From a virus: a DNA stretch of 64,000 nt. Positions 1 to 7,958 of this stretch are shown here, in pieces. The notes under the pieces were generated by a model. The model did no database searches and was not told the DNA's origin. It worked only from the letters and a program-made list of their open reading frames with translations. The translations under genes and the position numbers were made by a program. Numbering within the stretch: the first letter of the stretch is position 1; every line of letters starts with the position of its first letter. Location of the stretch: positions 177,400 through 241,399 of IMG/VR virus record IMGVR_UViG_3300043411_000921. The stretch is one strand, 5' to 3'.

Positions 1-1
1 T

Positions 2-397
2 CGTGGAGGTTACTACTTTTACAAGAGATCAGCACGTCCTGCGTCTGATTACAAGGGAACGTATCCAGTAAGAGTTAGAACCCGCATGTTTTACGAGGCT
101 TCCTTGGCTCTTGAAACAGCGCAGAACATTTTTGATCACACTGAGGCTTTGCCTGTCATTCACCTTGACGCATCTCCTCCAGGTGGAACAGAAGTGACTT
201 CTGCTTTCTCTGATCAGTTGAATGGTTACATTGTTGGTTCAGGTTTTGAGTGTGTTTTGAAGCCTTGGGCGTTTGTCGCAAGTGGAATTGCTGACAAACA
301 TAGCAAGTCTTCGTGCTGGGTTATTCCAAACACTTTGGACATCGGAAACCCAAGAGACAAAGGTAAAAACACGATTGCTAAGGAAATTCAAAAATGA
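2..397 (+). CDS. RNase H-like DUF458 (YkuK-type) protein, 5' truncated
   Basis: The reading frame is open from the window edge, so the N-terminus is missing; an internal ATG lies at 86. The visible 131 residues end with the pattern of the DUF458/YkuK RNase H-like family: an acidic strand (VIHLDASP, near the start of the visible part) and the family C-terminal signature LKPWAFVASGIADKHSK. The family is inferred to have an RNase H fold; its exact substrate is not established. The stop overlaps the next start by ATGA, showing translational coupling. Confidence 0.7.
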   Translation, partial: RGGYYFYKRSARPASDYKGTYPVRVRTRMFYEASLALETAQNIFDHTEALPVIHLDASPPGGTEVTSAFSDQLNGYIVGSGFECVLKPWAFVASGIADKHSKSSCWVIPNTLDIGNPRDKGKNTIAKEIQK

Positions 398-726
398 GCA
401 AAGATGAACGCAGAGTAAAGCTTGATACCGCCATCGAAAGAAACATTCACCAACTGGTCAAAAACATCTCCGAAGGAATGTTTGACGCCGTTCAACTGAG
501 TTGTCGGAAGAACAACATTCCTGTCGAACCAGAAGTGCTAACGCATATTTTGAAGACAGCCCAGATTGTCATTTCTGGGCTGGAGCTTCAGAACCTCGAT
601 GCTTTTCACAGAAGCATCAAGACATTGCTGGATGATTATGCTGGAGAGGATGGGGAAGGCTCGCTTGCAAAACTTTCCGAGGCAACCGTTCTCCCAAAAT
701 CCCGTGGCAATCAAAAATCAGCTTGA
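394..726 (+). CDS. hypothetical protein, 110 aa
   Basis: Not recognised. Begins at an ATGA overlap with the DUF458 gene, so it is co-translated with it. The protein is mostly helical in character, with no membrane segment, cysteine cluster or known motif. Belongs to the four-gene + strand operon that ends at 1626. Confidence 0.6.
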   Translation: MSKDERRVKLDTAIERNIHQLVKNISEGMFDAVQLSCRKNNIPVEPEVLTHILKTAQIVISGLELQNLDAFHRSIKTLLDDYAGEDGEGSLAKLSEATVLPKSRGNQKSA

Positions 727-793
727 GCCTTCAAAAGCTTGAAAAGATTCCCTTCCTCTTGGCATTTCTTGCCATAGTTCTCTTTAGAAACGC

Positions 794-1279
794 ATGACAA
801 CTTCATCCTCTCCACTGGTCGAAGGTGTGAAACACCTCGTCACCTGTACCTGCACACTTCCACAGTTTGAATCGCTGGATCCGCCAGTCTTCCACAAATT
901 CATTGTGTTCTCGTTAATCAATGCAGACGGAAGCATTCAACCAAGCATTGCAAGATGTAACAACTGTGAAGGGTTGCATCGAGTAACAGAAGTTGGACTT
1001 TCTCAAAAACTCAAGAAAGAAACCTCTGCCGTTCTTCCCGATGTGGAGGAAATAAAAACAGGATTGCCTGAAAAACTCGTTCAACTCGTTGAACGCTACA
1101 AACTTGACCTGCCTTCCTGGCAAGAGATTCAGTTTGTTTTTGAGAATGAGAAATGGGGCAGACCAATCATTCTCACCAAAGAACAAGGAGACAATCCAGA
1201 TGATGTCTCTGGAAAATACCTCCTGATCTCCAGCAAATCTCTCTGGAGAATTCAAACCTTCTCAACGGAAAACCTATGA
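794..1279 (+). CDS. hypothetical protein with CxC...CxxC zinc-site pattern
   Basis: 161 aa, not recognised. Residues about 18-20 give CTC and about residue 55 gives CNNC, a spacing that could bind one zinc ion; the rest has no familiar motif. A CATAGTTC sequence lies 14 bases before the start, resembling but not matching the late promoter motif. The end overlaps the next gene by ATGA. No function is assigned. Confidence 0.6.
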   Translation: MTTSSSPLVEGVKHLVTCTCTLPQFESLDPPVFHKFIVFSLINADGSIQPSIARCNNCEGLHRVTEVGLSQKLKKETSAVLPDVEEIKTGLPEKLVQLVERYKLDLPSWQEIQFVFENEKWGRPIILTKEQGDNPDDVSGKYLLISSKSLWRIQTFSTENL

Positions 1280-1626
1280 CAACAGACAACAACAACATCC
1301 CAGAAACAGAAAAAGCCTCATTTCTTACAGACGAATCAGAAAAAGAGGAAGGTGTCTCTTACGTCGTTCCAAACTACATTGAAACCAAACTCACAAAAGC
1401 GAGCAAACAAAAGTGCCGTGGCATTGTGAGAACCATCAATGATTTCGGAATCTCTCAGAGAGAGAAACTATTCCTCATCTATCTCTTGAGTTTGGAACTT
1501 GAACACCGAGATTCGATGTTGAAAATTTCCAAAACAATTGGAGAATGTCAAGCTTCGATTGAAGCACCCAAGGTTATTGTCTCTGAGGACCAGCCACAGC
1601 AGAAAAAACAAATCCTGCTTGGTTGA
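1276..1626 (+). CDS. hypothetical protein, 116 aa
   Basis: Not recognised. Starts in an ATGA overlap with the upstream gene. Charged and hydrophilic with a helical middle (around QREKLFLIYLLSLELEH) and a basic, Gln-rich end. Last gene of the + operon; it meets the minus-strand late block tail to tail. Confidence 0.6.
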   Translation: MTTDNNNIPETEKASFLTDESEKEEGVSYVVPNYIETKLTKASKQKCRGIVRTINDFGISQREKLFLIYLLSLELEHRDSMLKISKTIGECQASIEAPKVIVSEDQPQQKKQILLG

Positions 1627-1771
1627 CACCAATCTTCTCTGCCACTTGTAAATCAATTCTCGTTATCACTTTCCCGTTCTCTTCAATGGTAACAAACCTA
1701 GTCGTTACCTTCTCTGGAAGAATCCCAGTTCCCCTCGAAACATAACAAACCTCAGTAGATGTTTGGATCAT
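1574..1771 (-). CDS. possible small hypothetical protein, 65 aa
   Basis: The frame is open from an ATG at 1885, but the first 38 codons run through dispersed repeat element A, so the ATG at 1771 is preferred. The product has plausible protein texture (VTTRFVTIEENGKVITRIDL). It overlaps the 3' end of the convergent gene by 53 bases and has only a weak ribosome site. It could be a real gene directly downstream of the endolysin or a chance frame. Confidence 0.35.
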   Translation of the reverse strand: MIQTSTEVCYVSRGTGILPEKVTTRFVTIEENGKVITRIDLQVAEKIGVNQAGFVFSAVAGPQRQ

Positions 1772-1806
1772 CAGAATGGCACCTATAACCTTCGCCCAAA
1801 CAGGGC

Positions 1807-1900
1807 CTATACGCCTTATCTGTGACAGCAAATCATTTCGATGGCTCGGAGGACGTTGGAGAAATTTGGAGCCCGTATAAGGCATCCTGGAGCGATTTAG
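1807..1900 (+). repeat. dispersed ~100-base degenerate repeat, copy A
   Basis: Begins CTATACGCCTTAT and ends GCATCCTGGAGCGATTTAG. The same two end blocks, at the same distance apart, occur at 11797, 26843 and 59902, with weaker forms at 23043. The two ends contain complementary CCTTAT and ATAAGG blocks, so the element could fold. It sits in a gene-poor gap between convergent transcription units. Confidence 0.6.
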
Positions 1901-2718
1901 GGGATGGTGATAAGTGTGTCGATGGTTCTTGGGACAATCATCCCATGTTTCTTACCAGATTGCAGAAGAAGTTTTGTCGTTTGCGGTCCTGGAACACCAT
2001 CACATTCTTCTGGTTTCAAACCGAGTTTTAGTTGTTCGGCTTTCCAAAAGGCTTTGTCTTCGTTTTTGTCGAAGTTGAAAGGAAGGTATCCAGCAGCTTT
2101 GAGTGCTGCTGGAAGCCAAGGACCACAATCTCCTGGACCTCGGTTTGATGTTTGGTTGCTGTGATTGTAAACACCAACGACATCTCTTCCCTTTCCATCC
2201 CCAGAAATACGATTAACCAACCTCAGCATTGGTTTGTCTTTCTCGGTGTCCCAGGGAATTTGTCGTTGGATGCCAAGAATGGCAGTTAAGAAGTCAATGA
2301 ACAACACTGCCTTTTGGATTTGATCTTCATACAGATCGCCATTGTCATGCTGAACCATTTCTAGTCCACAAGTGTGGGCATTGACTGCTCCCGCTTGCCA
2401 AGTGAAGAATTCCAATGGATCATTCTGGATGATCCAGTCGCCGCTGAAATCTTCAGTAAAATCCCAACTCACTTGTCTTTCCGTATTGGTTTGATATCTT
2501 GCATATCTTAAGTCCAAGTCTGTGTTTGGCCCATAGCCGGGAAGAAGCTTTCCCAGTTTTCCATGAACAGTGTGGCAAACGATGGATCGAATCCATGTTT
2601 TCCTGGGACTTTTATCTGTGACTTGTTTGATTTTGAGGGCAGGAGCTTCTGGATCGAGCCAGGATGTTGTTTTCAACCCTGGAATTCCCAGCTTTCTGCC
2701 TTTGATGATGATGGACAT
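1897..2718 (-). CDS. N-acetylmuramoyl-L-alanine amidase endolysin
   Basis: 273 aa. The N-terminal two thirds fits an amidase_2 (T7-lysozyme-like) zinc amidase that cuts between muramic acid and the peptide stem of peptidoglycan. Zinc ligands visible are His49 (IVCHTVHG) and the His and Cys of VYNHSNQTSNRGPGDCGPW; the SWDF/NAHTCGLEM blocks also fit the fold. The C-terminal ~60 residues look like a small peptidoglycan-binding domain (CDGVPGPQTTKLLL). There is no signal peptide, so release would need the holin-like protein encoded at 3317-3583. A late-type TATTTA box lies 21 bases before the ATG, in the loop of a terminator hairpin. Confidence 0.85.
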   Translation of the reverse strand: MSIIIKGRKLGIPGLKTTSWLDPEAPALKIKQVTDKSPRKTWIRSIVCHTVHGKLGKLLPGYGPNTDLDLRYARYQTNTERQVSWDFTEDFSGDWIIQNDPLEFFTWQAGAVNAHTCGLEMVQHDNGDLYEDQIQKAVLFIDFLTAILGIQRQIPWDTEKDKPMLRLVNRISGDGKGRDVVGVYNHSNQTSNRGPGDCGPWLPAALKAAGYLPFNFDKNEDKAFWKAEQLKLGLKPEECDGVPGPQTTKLLLQSGKKHGMIVPRTIDTLITIP

Positions 2719-2726
2719 AAAAGAGA

Positions 2727-2756
2727 ATGCCTCCGGCTGTAAATAGCCGGAGGCAT
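2727..2756 (-). terminator. hairpin terminator with embedded late-type box
   Basis: A 12-bp perfect stem ATGCCTCCGGCT/AGCCGGAGGCAT with a 6-base loop. It lies directly downstream of the 2788-3255 gene and upstream of the endolysin. The TAAATA (TATTTA on the coding strand, 2740-2745) sits at the loop, so the element could both end one transcript and start the next. Confidence 0.65.
2740..2745 (-). promoter_or_regulatory. late-type -10 box TATTTA
   Basis: TATTTAC on the minus strand, 21 bases before the endolysin ATG, flanked by complementary GGCT and AGCC. Confidence 0.5.
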
Positions 2757-2787
2757 CTCAGGGGTTTAGAATTGGTGTTGTGTTGGA

Positions 2788-3255
2788 TCAGGTGCCGCTG
2801 ATAACAACGGAACCGGAAGCGCCAATGACGAGGAAATTCTTTCCGTCAGACATCAAAGCAACGGAAGGTCCGCCGCCAGTTGTTGCACCAGCCAAACCAC
2901 CAACAGGGAAGGTCAACTTGGAGCCTTTTGTTGCACTGGAGCCGGAAGCAAGAAGGGCAAACACTCTTGTTCCTTCTGCTTCTTGTGAACCTGTCAGAGC
3001 GTGTGCGTGGTTGCTGAGTGTCCTGATCGCAAAGATTGCACCGGGGCATTCATCAGCTTTCGGCATCACGAGTGTCAGAGCTGTTGAGCCGGACACAGTG
3101 ATGACACCAGCTTCGGCTGGTGTGAGTGTCACTGCGGAGGTTTTTGCTTTGATGTTTGGAAGCTTGTATGGAGAGAAACCGGAACTGCCTGCTTGAGCAG
3201 TGTCCAGATCTGTCACAACACCGTTGTCGCCAATTGTTGTTTTAGTTGCTGGCAT
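2788..3255 (-). CDS. probable virion surface/decoration-type protein
   Basis: 155 aa, rich in Ala, Gly, Ser and Thr with alternating hydrophobic strands, which suggests an all-beta capsid- or fibre-associated protein. Segments such as SGSTALTLVMP, GAIFAIRTLSNHAHAL and DGKNFLVIGASGS look like a beta-sandwich or single-chain trimer module. No enzyme motif. A late-type box lies 36 bases upstream at 3292-3297 and a strong hairpin follows. The decoration role is inferred. Confidence 0.55.
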   Translation of the reverse strand: MPATKTTIGDNGVVTDLDTAQAGSSGFSPYKLPNIKAKTSAVTLTPAEAGVITVSGSTALTLVMPKADECPGAIFAIRTLSNHAHALTGSQEAEGTRVFALLASGSSATKGSKLTFPVGGLAGATTGGGPSVALMSDGKNFLVIGASGSVVISGT

Positions 3256-3291
3256 GATCGTCTATATCCTTCTACCCAAGTGGGCTGGGAA

Positions 3292-3297
3292 TAAATA
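3292..3297 (-). promoter_or_regulatory. late-type -10 box TATTTA
   Basis: TATATTTATTCC on the minus strand, 36 bases before the ATG at 3255. Confidence 0.5.
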
Positions 3298-3316
3298 TAC
3301 AGGTTTTGCTGGAAAA

Positions 3317-3583
3317 TCAGTCTGCTGAGGAAGATGAGGGTTCGGTTGTGGTAGTGGTGGCCGAAGTGTTCTTTTGCACTTGATTCTCATTCCAGCGTCT
3401 ACCGAAGTAGAGAGCAAGAAGAGGAGTAAGAAACCCAGTGGCAATTGTCACATCAAACGCACGAATGTGTGGCGTAGAGAAGATGTTGAGAATGAACCAG
3501 AGAAGGGTTGCGGCAAAGGAAGTGTAAACCATTGTAAAGCTCAAACTGTCCTTTCCTTGGCTGTTTTTGAGAAGAAGTTTCAT
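3317..3583 (-). CDS. small two-segment membrane protein, candidate holin
   Basis: 88 aa. Two hydrophobic segments are visible, about residues 18-38 (MVYTSFAATLLWFILNIF) and 46-60 (TIATGFLTPLLALYFG), followed by a polar Thr/Ser-rich tail. Size, topology and position between the spanin-like genes and the endolysin fit a holin. Small phage membrane proteins are diverse, so the assignment rests mainly on context. Confidence 0.5.
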   Translation of the reverse strand: MKLLLKNSQGKDSLSFTMVYTSFAATLLWFILNIFSTPHIRAFDVTIATGFLTPLLALYFGRRWNENQVQKNTSATTTTTEPSSSSAD

Positions 3584-3591
3584 GTAGTCTC

Positions 3592-4221
3592 CTACTGGCT
3601 AAGTACAATAGCAGCGGAAACACCAACACCCAACAAAACCCCAGCACCAACCAATCCAACATAAACCCAAGGAGACCTTTGTCCTGTTCTCTCCAAAGCT
3701 TGGATTGTCCTCTCTGCACTCGTAAGTTCAATATCCCTTGAACGAACCTGGGCTTGATAAAAAGCTCTCATCAGCCTCATGTCCGAATTTAGAATGGAAA
3801 CGTCTCTGATTGCTGTGGTAGCAAGAGTAGCAATCGCAAGCCTGTGGTTTGCATCTATTGTCCTTGTGATTTCCCCCAGAGAAACAGTCAGGTGATTGAT
3901 GGCCGGTTCGTTCAAACAGATTCCATTCCAAGGACCATAAACTGTTTGGTCGGCTGGAGAGGTTTGTGGATTCCTGAGCATTGGGATAGCAAACGCTCCA
4001 GCATCCCTAGCCCTCTCTTCGTTGAAGATTTCTCTCAATGAAACAGAAGAGCCTGATTCTACTGAAGAATCGAGGATTTGTTGATAAGGTGTGAGATCAA
4101 CACTCGAATCTTCTTGAAGAAAAGAAGAGTCCGGGGAAGGCGTTGATATGACTGGAGTTGTTGAAACTGTGGAGGAGCAGCCGAGGGAGAGGAGGATTAG
4201 GATGGATGCGATTCGCTTCAT
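3592..4221 (-). CDS. lipoprotein with C-terminal membrane segment, spanin-like
   Basis: 209 aa. The N-terminus is a lipoprotein signal (ILILLSLGC, lipobox Cys about residue 15), which would anchor the protein in the outer membrane. The last 25 residues form a membrane helix (WVYVGLVGAGVLLGVGVSAA). A helical periplasmic stretch joins them. An N-terminal lipid plus C-terminal membrane helix is the architecture of a unimolecular spanin, which spans the envelope and fuses the two membranes after endolysin action. It follows an i-spanin-like gene by 5 bases, so a two-component reading is also possible. Confidence 0.6.
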   Translation of the reverse strand: MKRIASILILLSLGCSSTVSTTPVISTPSPDSSFLQEDSSVDLTPYQQILDSSVESGSSVSLREIFNEERARDAGAFAIPMLRNPQTSPADQTVYGPWNGICLNEPAINHLTVSLGEITRTIDANHRLAIATLATTAIRDVSILNSDMRLMRAFYQAQVRSRDIELTSAERTIQALERTGQRSPWVYVGLVGAGVLLGVGVSAAIVLSQ

Positions 4222-4226
4222 GCGAA

Positions 4227-4655
4227 TCAGTTTTGTGGCTTGAAGAGAGGAATGCCGAAAACTTCATTGATGGTTTCAGCCATCTTCTCAGGATTGTCGT
4301 GGTGTTTCTCGACCAAAGCACGAATTTCTTTGCTTCGCAGAGAGGCAATCTCTTTCAAGGTTGCATCGTGTTGTTCACTGATCTGACGAACAATGTTAGC
4401 GTGCTCCCTTTCAATGTTTTGTCTTCGCTGGATTTCCTGTTCAACTTGTTGCTGAAGGACTTCCAAGTTTTTCTTGTGAGCTTCTCTTGTTTCTTTTTGC
4501 TGTTTGACAAGCGATTCAACAATATCATTGCGTTGTTTGACAAGAAGGATCGTGTAAACAAGAGCAGCACCAAGAAGAATCTCTGTTCCATAAAGTTTGA
4601 GAAATGACCAAACCTTCATGATGAAGGTTTTTGTTTTCAATAGGATTAATTCCAT
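4227..4655 (-). CDS. membrane-anchored coiled-coil protein, i-spanin-like
   Basis: 142 aa. One N-terminal membrane segment (about residues 22-40, GTEILLGAALVYTILLV) is followed by a long charged coiled coil up to about residue 120. This is the Rz-type inner-membrane spanin layout. The lipoprotein gene follows immediately, as Rz1 follows Rz. The start overlaps the preceding gene by 10 bases, with GAAGAAAG as a weak ribosome site; an alternative ATG lies at 4619. No sequence-level homology to Rz is claimed. Confidence 0.55.
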   Translation of the reverse strand: MELILLKTKTFIMKVWSFLKLYGTEILLGAALVYTILLVKQRNDIVESLVKQQKETREAHKKNLEVLQQQVEQEIQRRQNIEREHANIVRQISEQHDATLKEIASLRSKEIRALVEKHHDNPEKMAETINEVFGIPLFKPQN

Positions 4656-5032
4656 TTTTTACTTTCTTCGCTAAATGGAGTTGGGTTGATGTCAGCATCT
4701 GGATAATCACCATCAGCTTCATCGTCGATCAGACCAGACATCTCTTCCCCGAAAAAGTATTGAAGTTCTTGAATGGAAGTTGAGAGATCGTTCATCTGCC
4801 CAAGGATTTCTTCAAGGAGTTTCTTGTTTGCCATTTGTTGTTTGTTGGTGATAGTCACCATGCGTTCTAGGACTTTCAGTCTATCCAACAACACCTTGTT
4901 TTCAAACTCCCTCATTCTCTCCAGAAGCTCGGCTGCATTGATTGTGGTTGAATCAACAATCAGTTCATCGGCTTGTTCGTCTGGGGAAGGTGGTGGGGGA
5001 AGAATGACTTCGGTTCTTGGTTTTCTTGACAT
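4646..5032 (-). CDS. acidic coiled-coil hypothetical protein, 128 aa
   Basis: Not recognised. A proline-rich head (LPPPPSPDEQADE), a helical coiled-coil middle (ELLERMREFENKVLLDRL) and an acidic tail. It overlaps the next gene by 10 bases and follows the previous one by 4, so it is part of the late operon. Confidence 0.6.
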   Translation of the reverse strand: MSRKPRTEVILPPPPSPDEQADELIVDSTTINAAELLERMREFENKVLLDRLKVLERMVTITNKQQMANKKLLEEILGQMNDLSTSIQELQYFFGEEMSGLIDDEADGDYPDADINPTPFSEESKKWN

Positions 5033-5036
5033 GACA

Positions 5037-5333
5037 CTACTCCTTTGTTCTTGTTTTCAGGGGATCATCAGCTTCCATAGCTGCGTACAACGAAGCTGGA
5101 GTGCTGAACACATACGTTCTCTTCACATTGGCTATCTTATTCTTCTTCGCCTCCTCTATGACTGCTAGAATTTTCGGATCGTTCCTCTCCAACATCTCCA
5201 GCACCTGTGAAAACATTTCCTGAATGTTCAGTCCGTTCTTGTAAAGTAAACGTTTACAAGCAACGAAGCTCTCAATGGGAAGACCCACTTTCACGGATTG
5301 AAACACACGGCTGGAGAAGTTACGAATTTCCAT
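5037..5333 (-). CDS. hypothetical protein, 98 aa
   Basis: Not recognised. Helical, with a basic, Lys-rich middle (EEAKKNKIANVKRTY). It sits 2 bases after the upstream gene and 4 before the downstream one, in the late operon. Confidence 0.55.
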   Translation of the reverse strand: MEIRNFSSRVFQSVKVGLPIESFVACKRLLYKNGLNIQEMFSQVLEMLERNDPKILAVIEEAKKNKIANVKRTYVFSTPASLYAAMEADDPLKTRTKE

Positions 5334-5335
5334 TG

Positions 5336-6100
5336 TTAGCTCGTTGAGGATGATCCTACGCTACCACCACCAGAAGGAACACCGCCACCATTATCTGGAC
5401 CAGAGTTGCCAGCCCTTGGAGCAGCAGGATAATCACCTTCAACCTGCTTCTTCGTCTTGGCTGTAAGATCAAAGTCACGCTCCAAAATATTCACCATCTC
5501 TTTAGCAAGTCTTGGCGAGTAGTTCTTTGAAATGTAAAACATTGCTCGATTTAGAATCAAGGATTTTGGATCAATGAGTGTTTGATAGTTGTTCACAAGC
5601 CTAGCAACGCCTTCAGCAAACTTCCTGATGTTGATTTTTGGAACGGGAACAACTTCTGGGGGATTGCTTTCAGTGTCGTCTCCTCCATCGTCACCGCCAC
5701 CAAACGGATCATCTCCACCACCCATGTCCATATCACCAGCATCATCGACAGGTGGTTCTGGTGGAGCTTCTTGCTCAAACAAGAACTTTCCCATCGAGAA
5801 CAAACGTTTTCCTTTTTTCCTTTCGGTCAATGGGGGTGTTTGAATGTTGTCTTTGACTTGTGCAGGATCAACAGGAAGTGCCCCATCCGTTTCCGGCATA
5901 TCCAGAGGGACTGACTCTCTTTCAAACTGCATGAGATACTTGTCAATCTTCTGATCAACAGAAGCTTCTGTCTCTGACAAGGAATCAGAAACACTGGGAA
6001 GCTGAAGAATCTGTTCTGGGCTGGAGACATAGGGCTTTCCATCTCCACCACCCTCTTCCTGTTCTCTCAACAAGAACTCGCTGAAACGTTTCTTTCTCAT
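5336..6100 (-). CDS. acidic, disordered structural-type protein with CTS-like N-terminus
   Basis: 254 aa. The ATG at 6100 is chosen over a TTG at 6106. The N-terminus RKKRFSEFLLREQEE resembles the short basic-hydrophobic-acidic peptide shared by several head-linked proteins here. The middle is very acidic and Gly-rich (DMGGGDDPFGGGDDGGDD), as in scaffold or internal head proteins. A second SMGKFLFEQEA block repeats the motif internally, about residues 102-112. The C-terminal half has a helical domain. Packaging into the head is inferred. Confidence 0.55.
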   Translation of the reverse strand: MRKKRFSEFLLREQEEGGGDGKPYVSSPEQILQLPSVSDSLSETEASVDQKIDKYLMQFERESVPLDMPETDGALPVDPAQVKDNIQTPPLTERKKGKRLFSMGKFLFEQEAPPEPPVDDAGDMDMGGGDDPFGGGDDGGDDTESNPPEVVPVPKINIRKFAEGVARLVNNYQTLIDPKSLILNRAMFYISKNYSPRLAKEMVNILERDFDLTAKTKKQVEGDYPAAPRAGNSGPDNGGGVPSGGGSVGSSSTS

Positions 6101-6102
6101 AA

Positions 6103-6918
6103 TCAAAGGATCCTTCCACCAAGAACTTCAACTGGAGGAGATGATTGTGGCAATCCAACGCTCGTCTCCTTCTCATTTGAAACAACAGCTTGGACAGAGT
6201 AAAGCTGGTGGAGCTTCGCCATCTCAGCAATCAACATTCTCATTTCAACAACATTCCAATTGATTTCTCGCATGGAGCGATTGAGATATTCAAGCTTCTC
6301 TCCTGGGAAATCAAGGAACCAAGCGTGGTGCCATGTGTCAAGAACCAGCACTGGAATTGCCATCAATGGAAGATGAAGGGTATGACCTTCAACAAAAGTG
6401 TTGAAATAACGTTGTTTGAACGGATCGAAGTAACAAACAGCCCAACCTTCTCTGGACGCCATTCCGCAAGCTCTGAAATCCAATTGCCACTGGTCGAAGG
6501 TTCCCCAATCCCTTGAAAGACGCATAAAAGGAATGCTGTCAGCACGAATCTCGGAGTTCAAATCTCCCGTGTTGGTGAACAACAACTCGTGGAACTTCAC
6601 TCCGTTCATGTTGTGAGTCTCATCAATCTTCAACCTTCTGAACTCTGAATCGTTTGGGTTATCTGCATCTGTCTTTGGAACAGAATCCAGCTTCGCAGAA
6701 ATTTTGTTGTGACTTGTGACGTAGCTGTTATACAGCTTTTCGTGGTTTTCCTTTGTTGTGGGGGATGAAACATCGCCCTTCAAAATAAATGAACGAGGCA
6801 TCAACACAGCCGCTTCTGAAACAACAGCTTTTGCCGCTTGTGCTACCTTTCCATCCAAAACTGTTCCAACAGCTTCTCGAATGATCTTCTGGAGATCTTT
6901 TGCATTGAGGGTCGTCAT
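6103..6918 (-). CDS. Fe/Mn superoxide dismutase-family protein, probably virion-packaged
   Basis: 271 aa. The C-terminal half carries the SOD_C signature LVLDTWHHAWFLDF followed by EYLNRSMREINWNVVE; the Asp and second His of DTWHH are the expected metal ligands. N-terminal helical histidines HEKLYNSYVTSHNK and KFHELLFTN fit the other two ligands. The usual WEH is WHH, so activity is uncertain. The first 20 residues (AKDLQKIIREAVGTVL) match the CTS-like peptide found on other head proteins. A late-type box lies 38 bases upstream, and it sits in the late block. Confidence 0.7.
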   Translation of the reverse strand: MTTLNAKDLQKIIREAVGTVLDGKVAQAAKAVVSEAAVLMPRSFILKGDVSSPTTKENHEKLYNSYVTSHNKISAKLDSVPKTDADNPNDSEFRRLKIDETHNMNGVKFHELLFTNTGDLNSEIRADSIPFMRLSRDWGTFDQWQLDFRACGMASREGWAVCYFDPFKQRYFNTFVEGHTLHLPLMAIPVLVLDTWHHAWFLDFPGEKLEYLNRSMREINWNVVEMRMLIAEMAKLHQLYSVQAVVSNEKETSVGLPQSSPPVEVLGGRIL

Positions 6919-6924
6919 GTGTTC

Positions 6925-7953
6925 TTACTTCTTCTTCCTTGATCTTACAGTCTCTGTAAATAGACCAGAAAGGGGTGCATGAGCATCATCATCCAATCCA
7001 AGCCTGTCTGCAATGTTCAGCATTCCTCTATCTTCCGCAGCATCCCCAGCCCTTGAAACTCTTGTGTCTCCGAGGGAAGGGAACACCCCCTGATAACTCG
7101 GACCCGACTCCCCAAGAGGGAACAGGATTTCTCTTATTGATTCCCCTTTGGATCCCTCTTCTGGTAATGTTCCACTAGACAACATCCCTGACAACTTTCT
7201 CATCGGGTTTTCTCGTGTGTTCTCCAAGAAGACGTAAGCGAGGGCATCACACGTCACGGATCCTTTTGCGAGCACCTCTTGTTGATATTCGTAGGTGTCC
7301 TCCCCGACCTCCAGGTACTTCGCAGCCTCAAACATGTTGAAAAAGAAGCTGTTTTCCTCGGTCTTGCACCTTCCAAGGACAACAAATCCCTTGGGAATAT
7401 CACCTTCCATGCGAACCTGACCAAAAAGCTTGGGCATGGACTCTTCCCTCCTGGACCAACTGGTGATATTATTCCCGGCTCTAGGTGACATAATAGCGCC
7501 ACGAACGACTCCTTCCTTACCAGGAGTCGTCAAGCCTGTTAGACGCCTCAGATAATCCTCCTGGATGCCAAAGAGAACCCTCCAGGCATATCCCTCTCTC
7601 ACCTGAAAGAATTTCTTGTACCAACCCTGCTCCTTCATCTTCCACATCAGGTCAACCATTTTTTCCAGGCCATCCCTGTTGTTCCATGAATAGTAGTTGC
7701 CAAGAGCAGCAATCAACCTCTTTTCTTCGGGAGAATCCTCTTCCTGAATATTTTCCTCGTAAACGTTCTTCCTCATCCACCCAAAAAGATATTCCCCAAA
7801 AGGTGCGTCTTTCGGAGCTTCTGGTGGAGGAGAATCCTTCACAACAGCAACCTTCTTTTTTGGTTTGGGTGGCAGCCAAGGCTTGTCTGGATCAAACTCC
7901 CAATCATCCCATCCGTCACTTTCCCATAAAAACCTTGAAATTCTAGGCGTCAT
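6925..7953 (-). CDS. ADP-ribosyltransferase-like protein (Alt-like candidate)
   Basis: 342 aa. Motifs appear in the order of R-S-E mono-ADP-ribosyltransferases: Arg125 in YAWRVLFG, Ser-Trp-Ser at 165-167 in NITSWSRRE, and Gln224-x-Glu226 in YEYQQEVLAKGSV. The N-terminus (PRISRFLWESDGW) is CTS-like. T4 Alt is a packaged ADP-ribosyltransferase injected with the DNA to modify host RNA polymerase, and a similar role is inferred. Overall similarity to Alt is not visible. A TAGTTA box lies 5 bases before the ATG with no ribosome site, so the mRNA may be leaderless. Confidence 0.5.
   Translation of the reverse strand: MTPRISRFLWESDGWDDWEFDPDKPWLPPKPKKKVAVVKDSPPPEAPKDAPFGEYLFGWMRKNVYEENIQEEDSPEEKRLIAALGNYYSWNNRDGLEKMVDLMWKMKEQGWYKKFFQVREGYAWRVLFGIQEDYLRRLTGLTTPGKEGVVRGAIMSPRAGNNITSWSRREESMPKLFGQVRMEGDIPKGFVVLGRCKTEENSFFFNMFEAAKYLEVGEDTYEYQQEVLAKGSVTCDALAYVFLENTRENPMRKLSGMLSSGTLPEEGSKGESIREILFPLGESGPSYQGVFPSLGDTRVSRAGDAAEDRGMLNIADRLGLDDDAHAPLSGLFTETVRSRKKK
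6957..6962 (-). promoter_or_regulatory. late-type -10 box TATTTA
   Basis: GTCTATTTACAGAGAC on the minus strand: GTCT and AGAC form a short inverted repeat around the box. 38 bases before the SOD-family gene, inside the end of the upstream gene. Confidence 0.55.
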
Positions 7954-7958
7954 CGAAA

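Noticed and set aside
1624-1652. TTGACA-17-TTGTAA promoter on the + strand
   Set aside because: No + strand gene follows; the next 6 kb are minus-strand genes.
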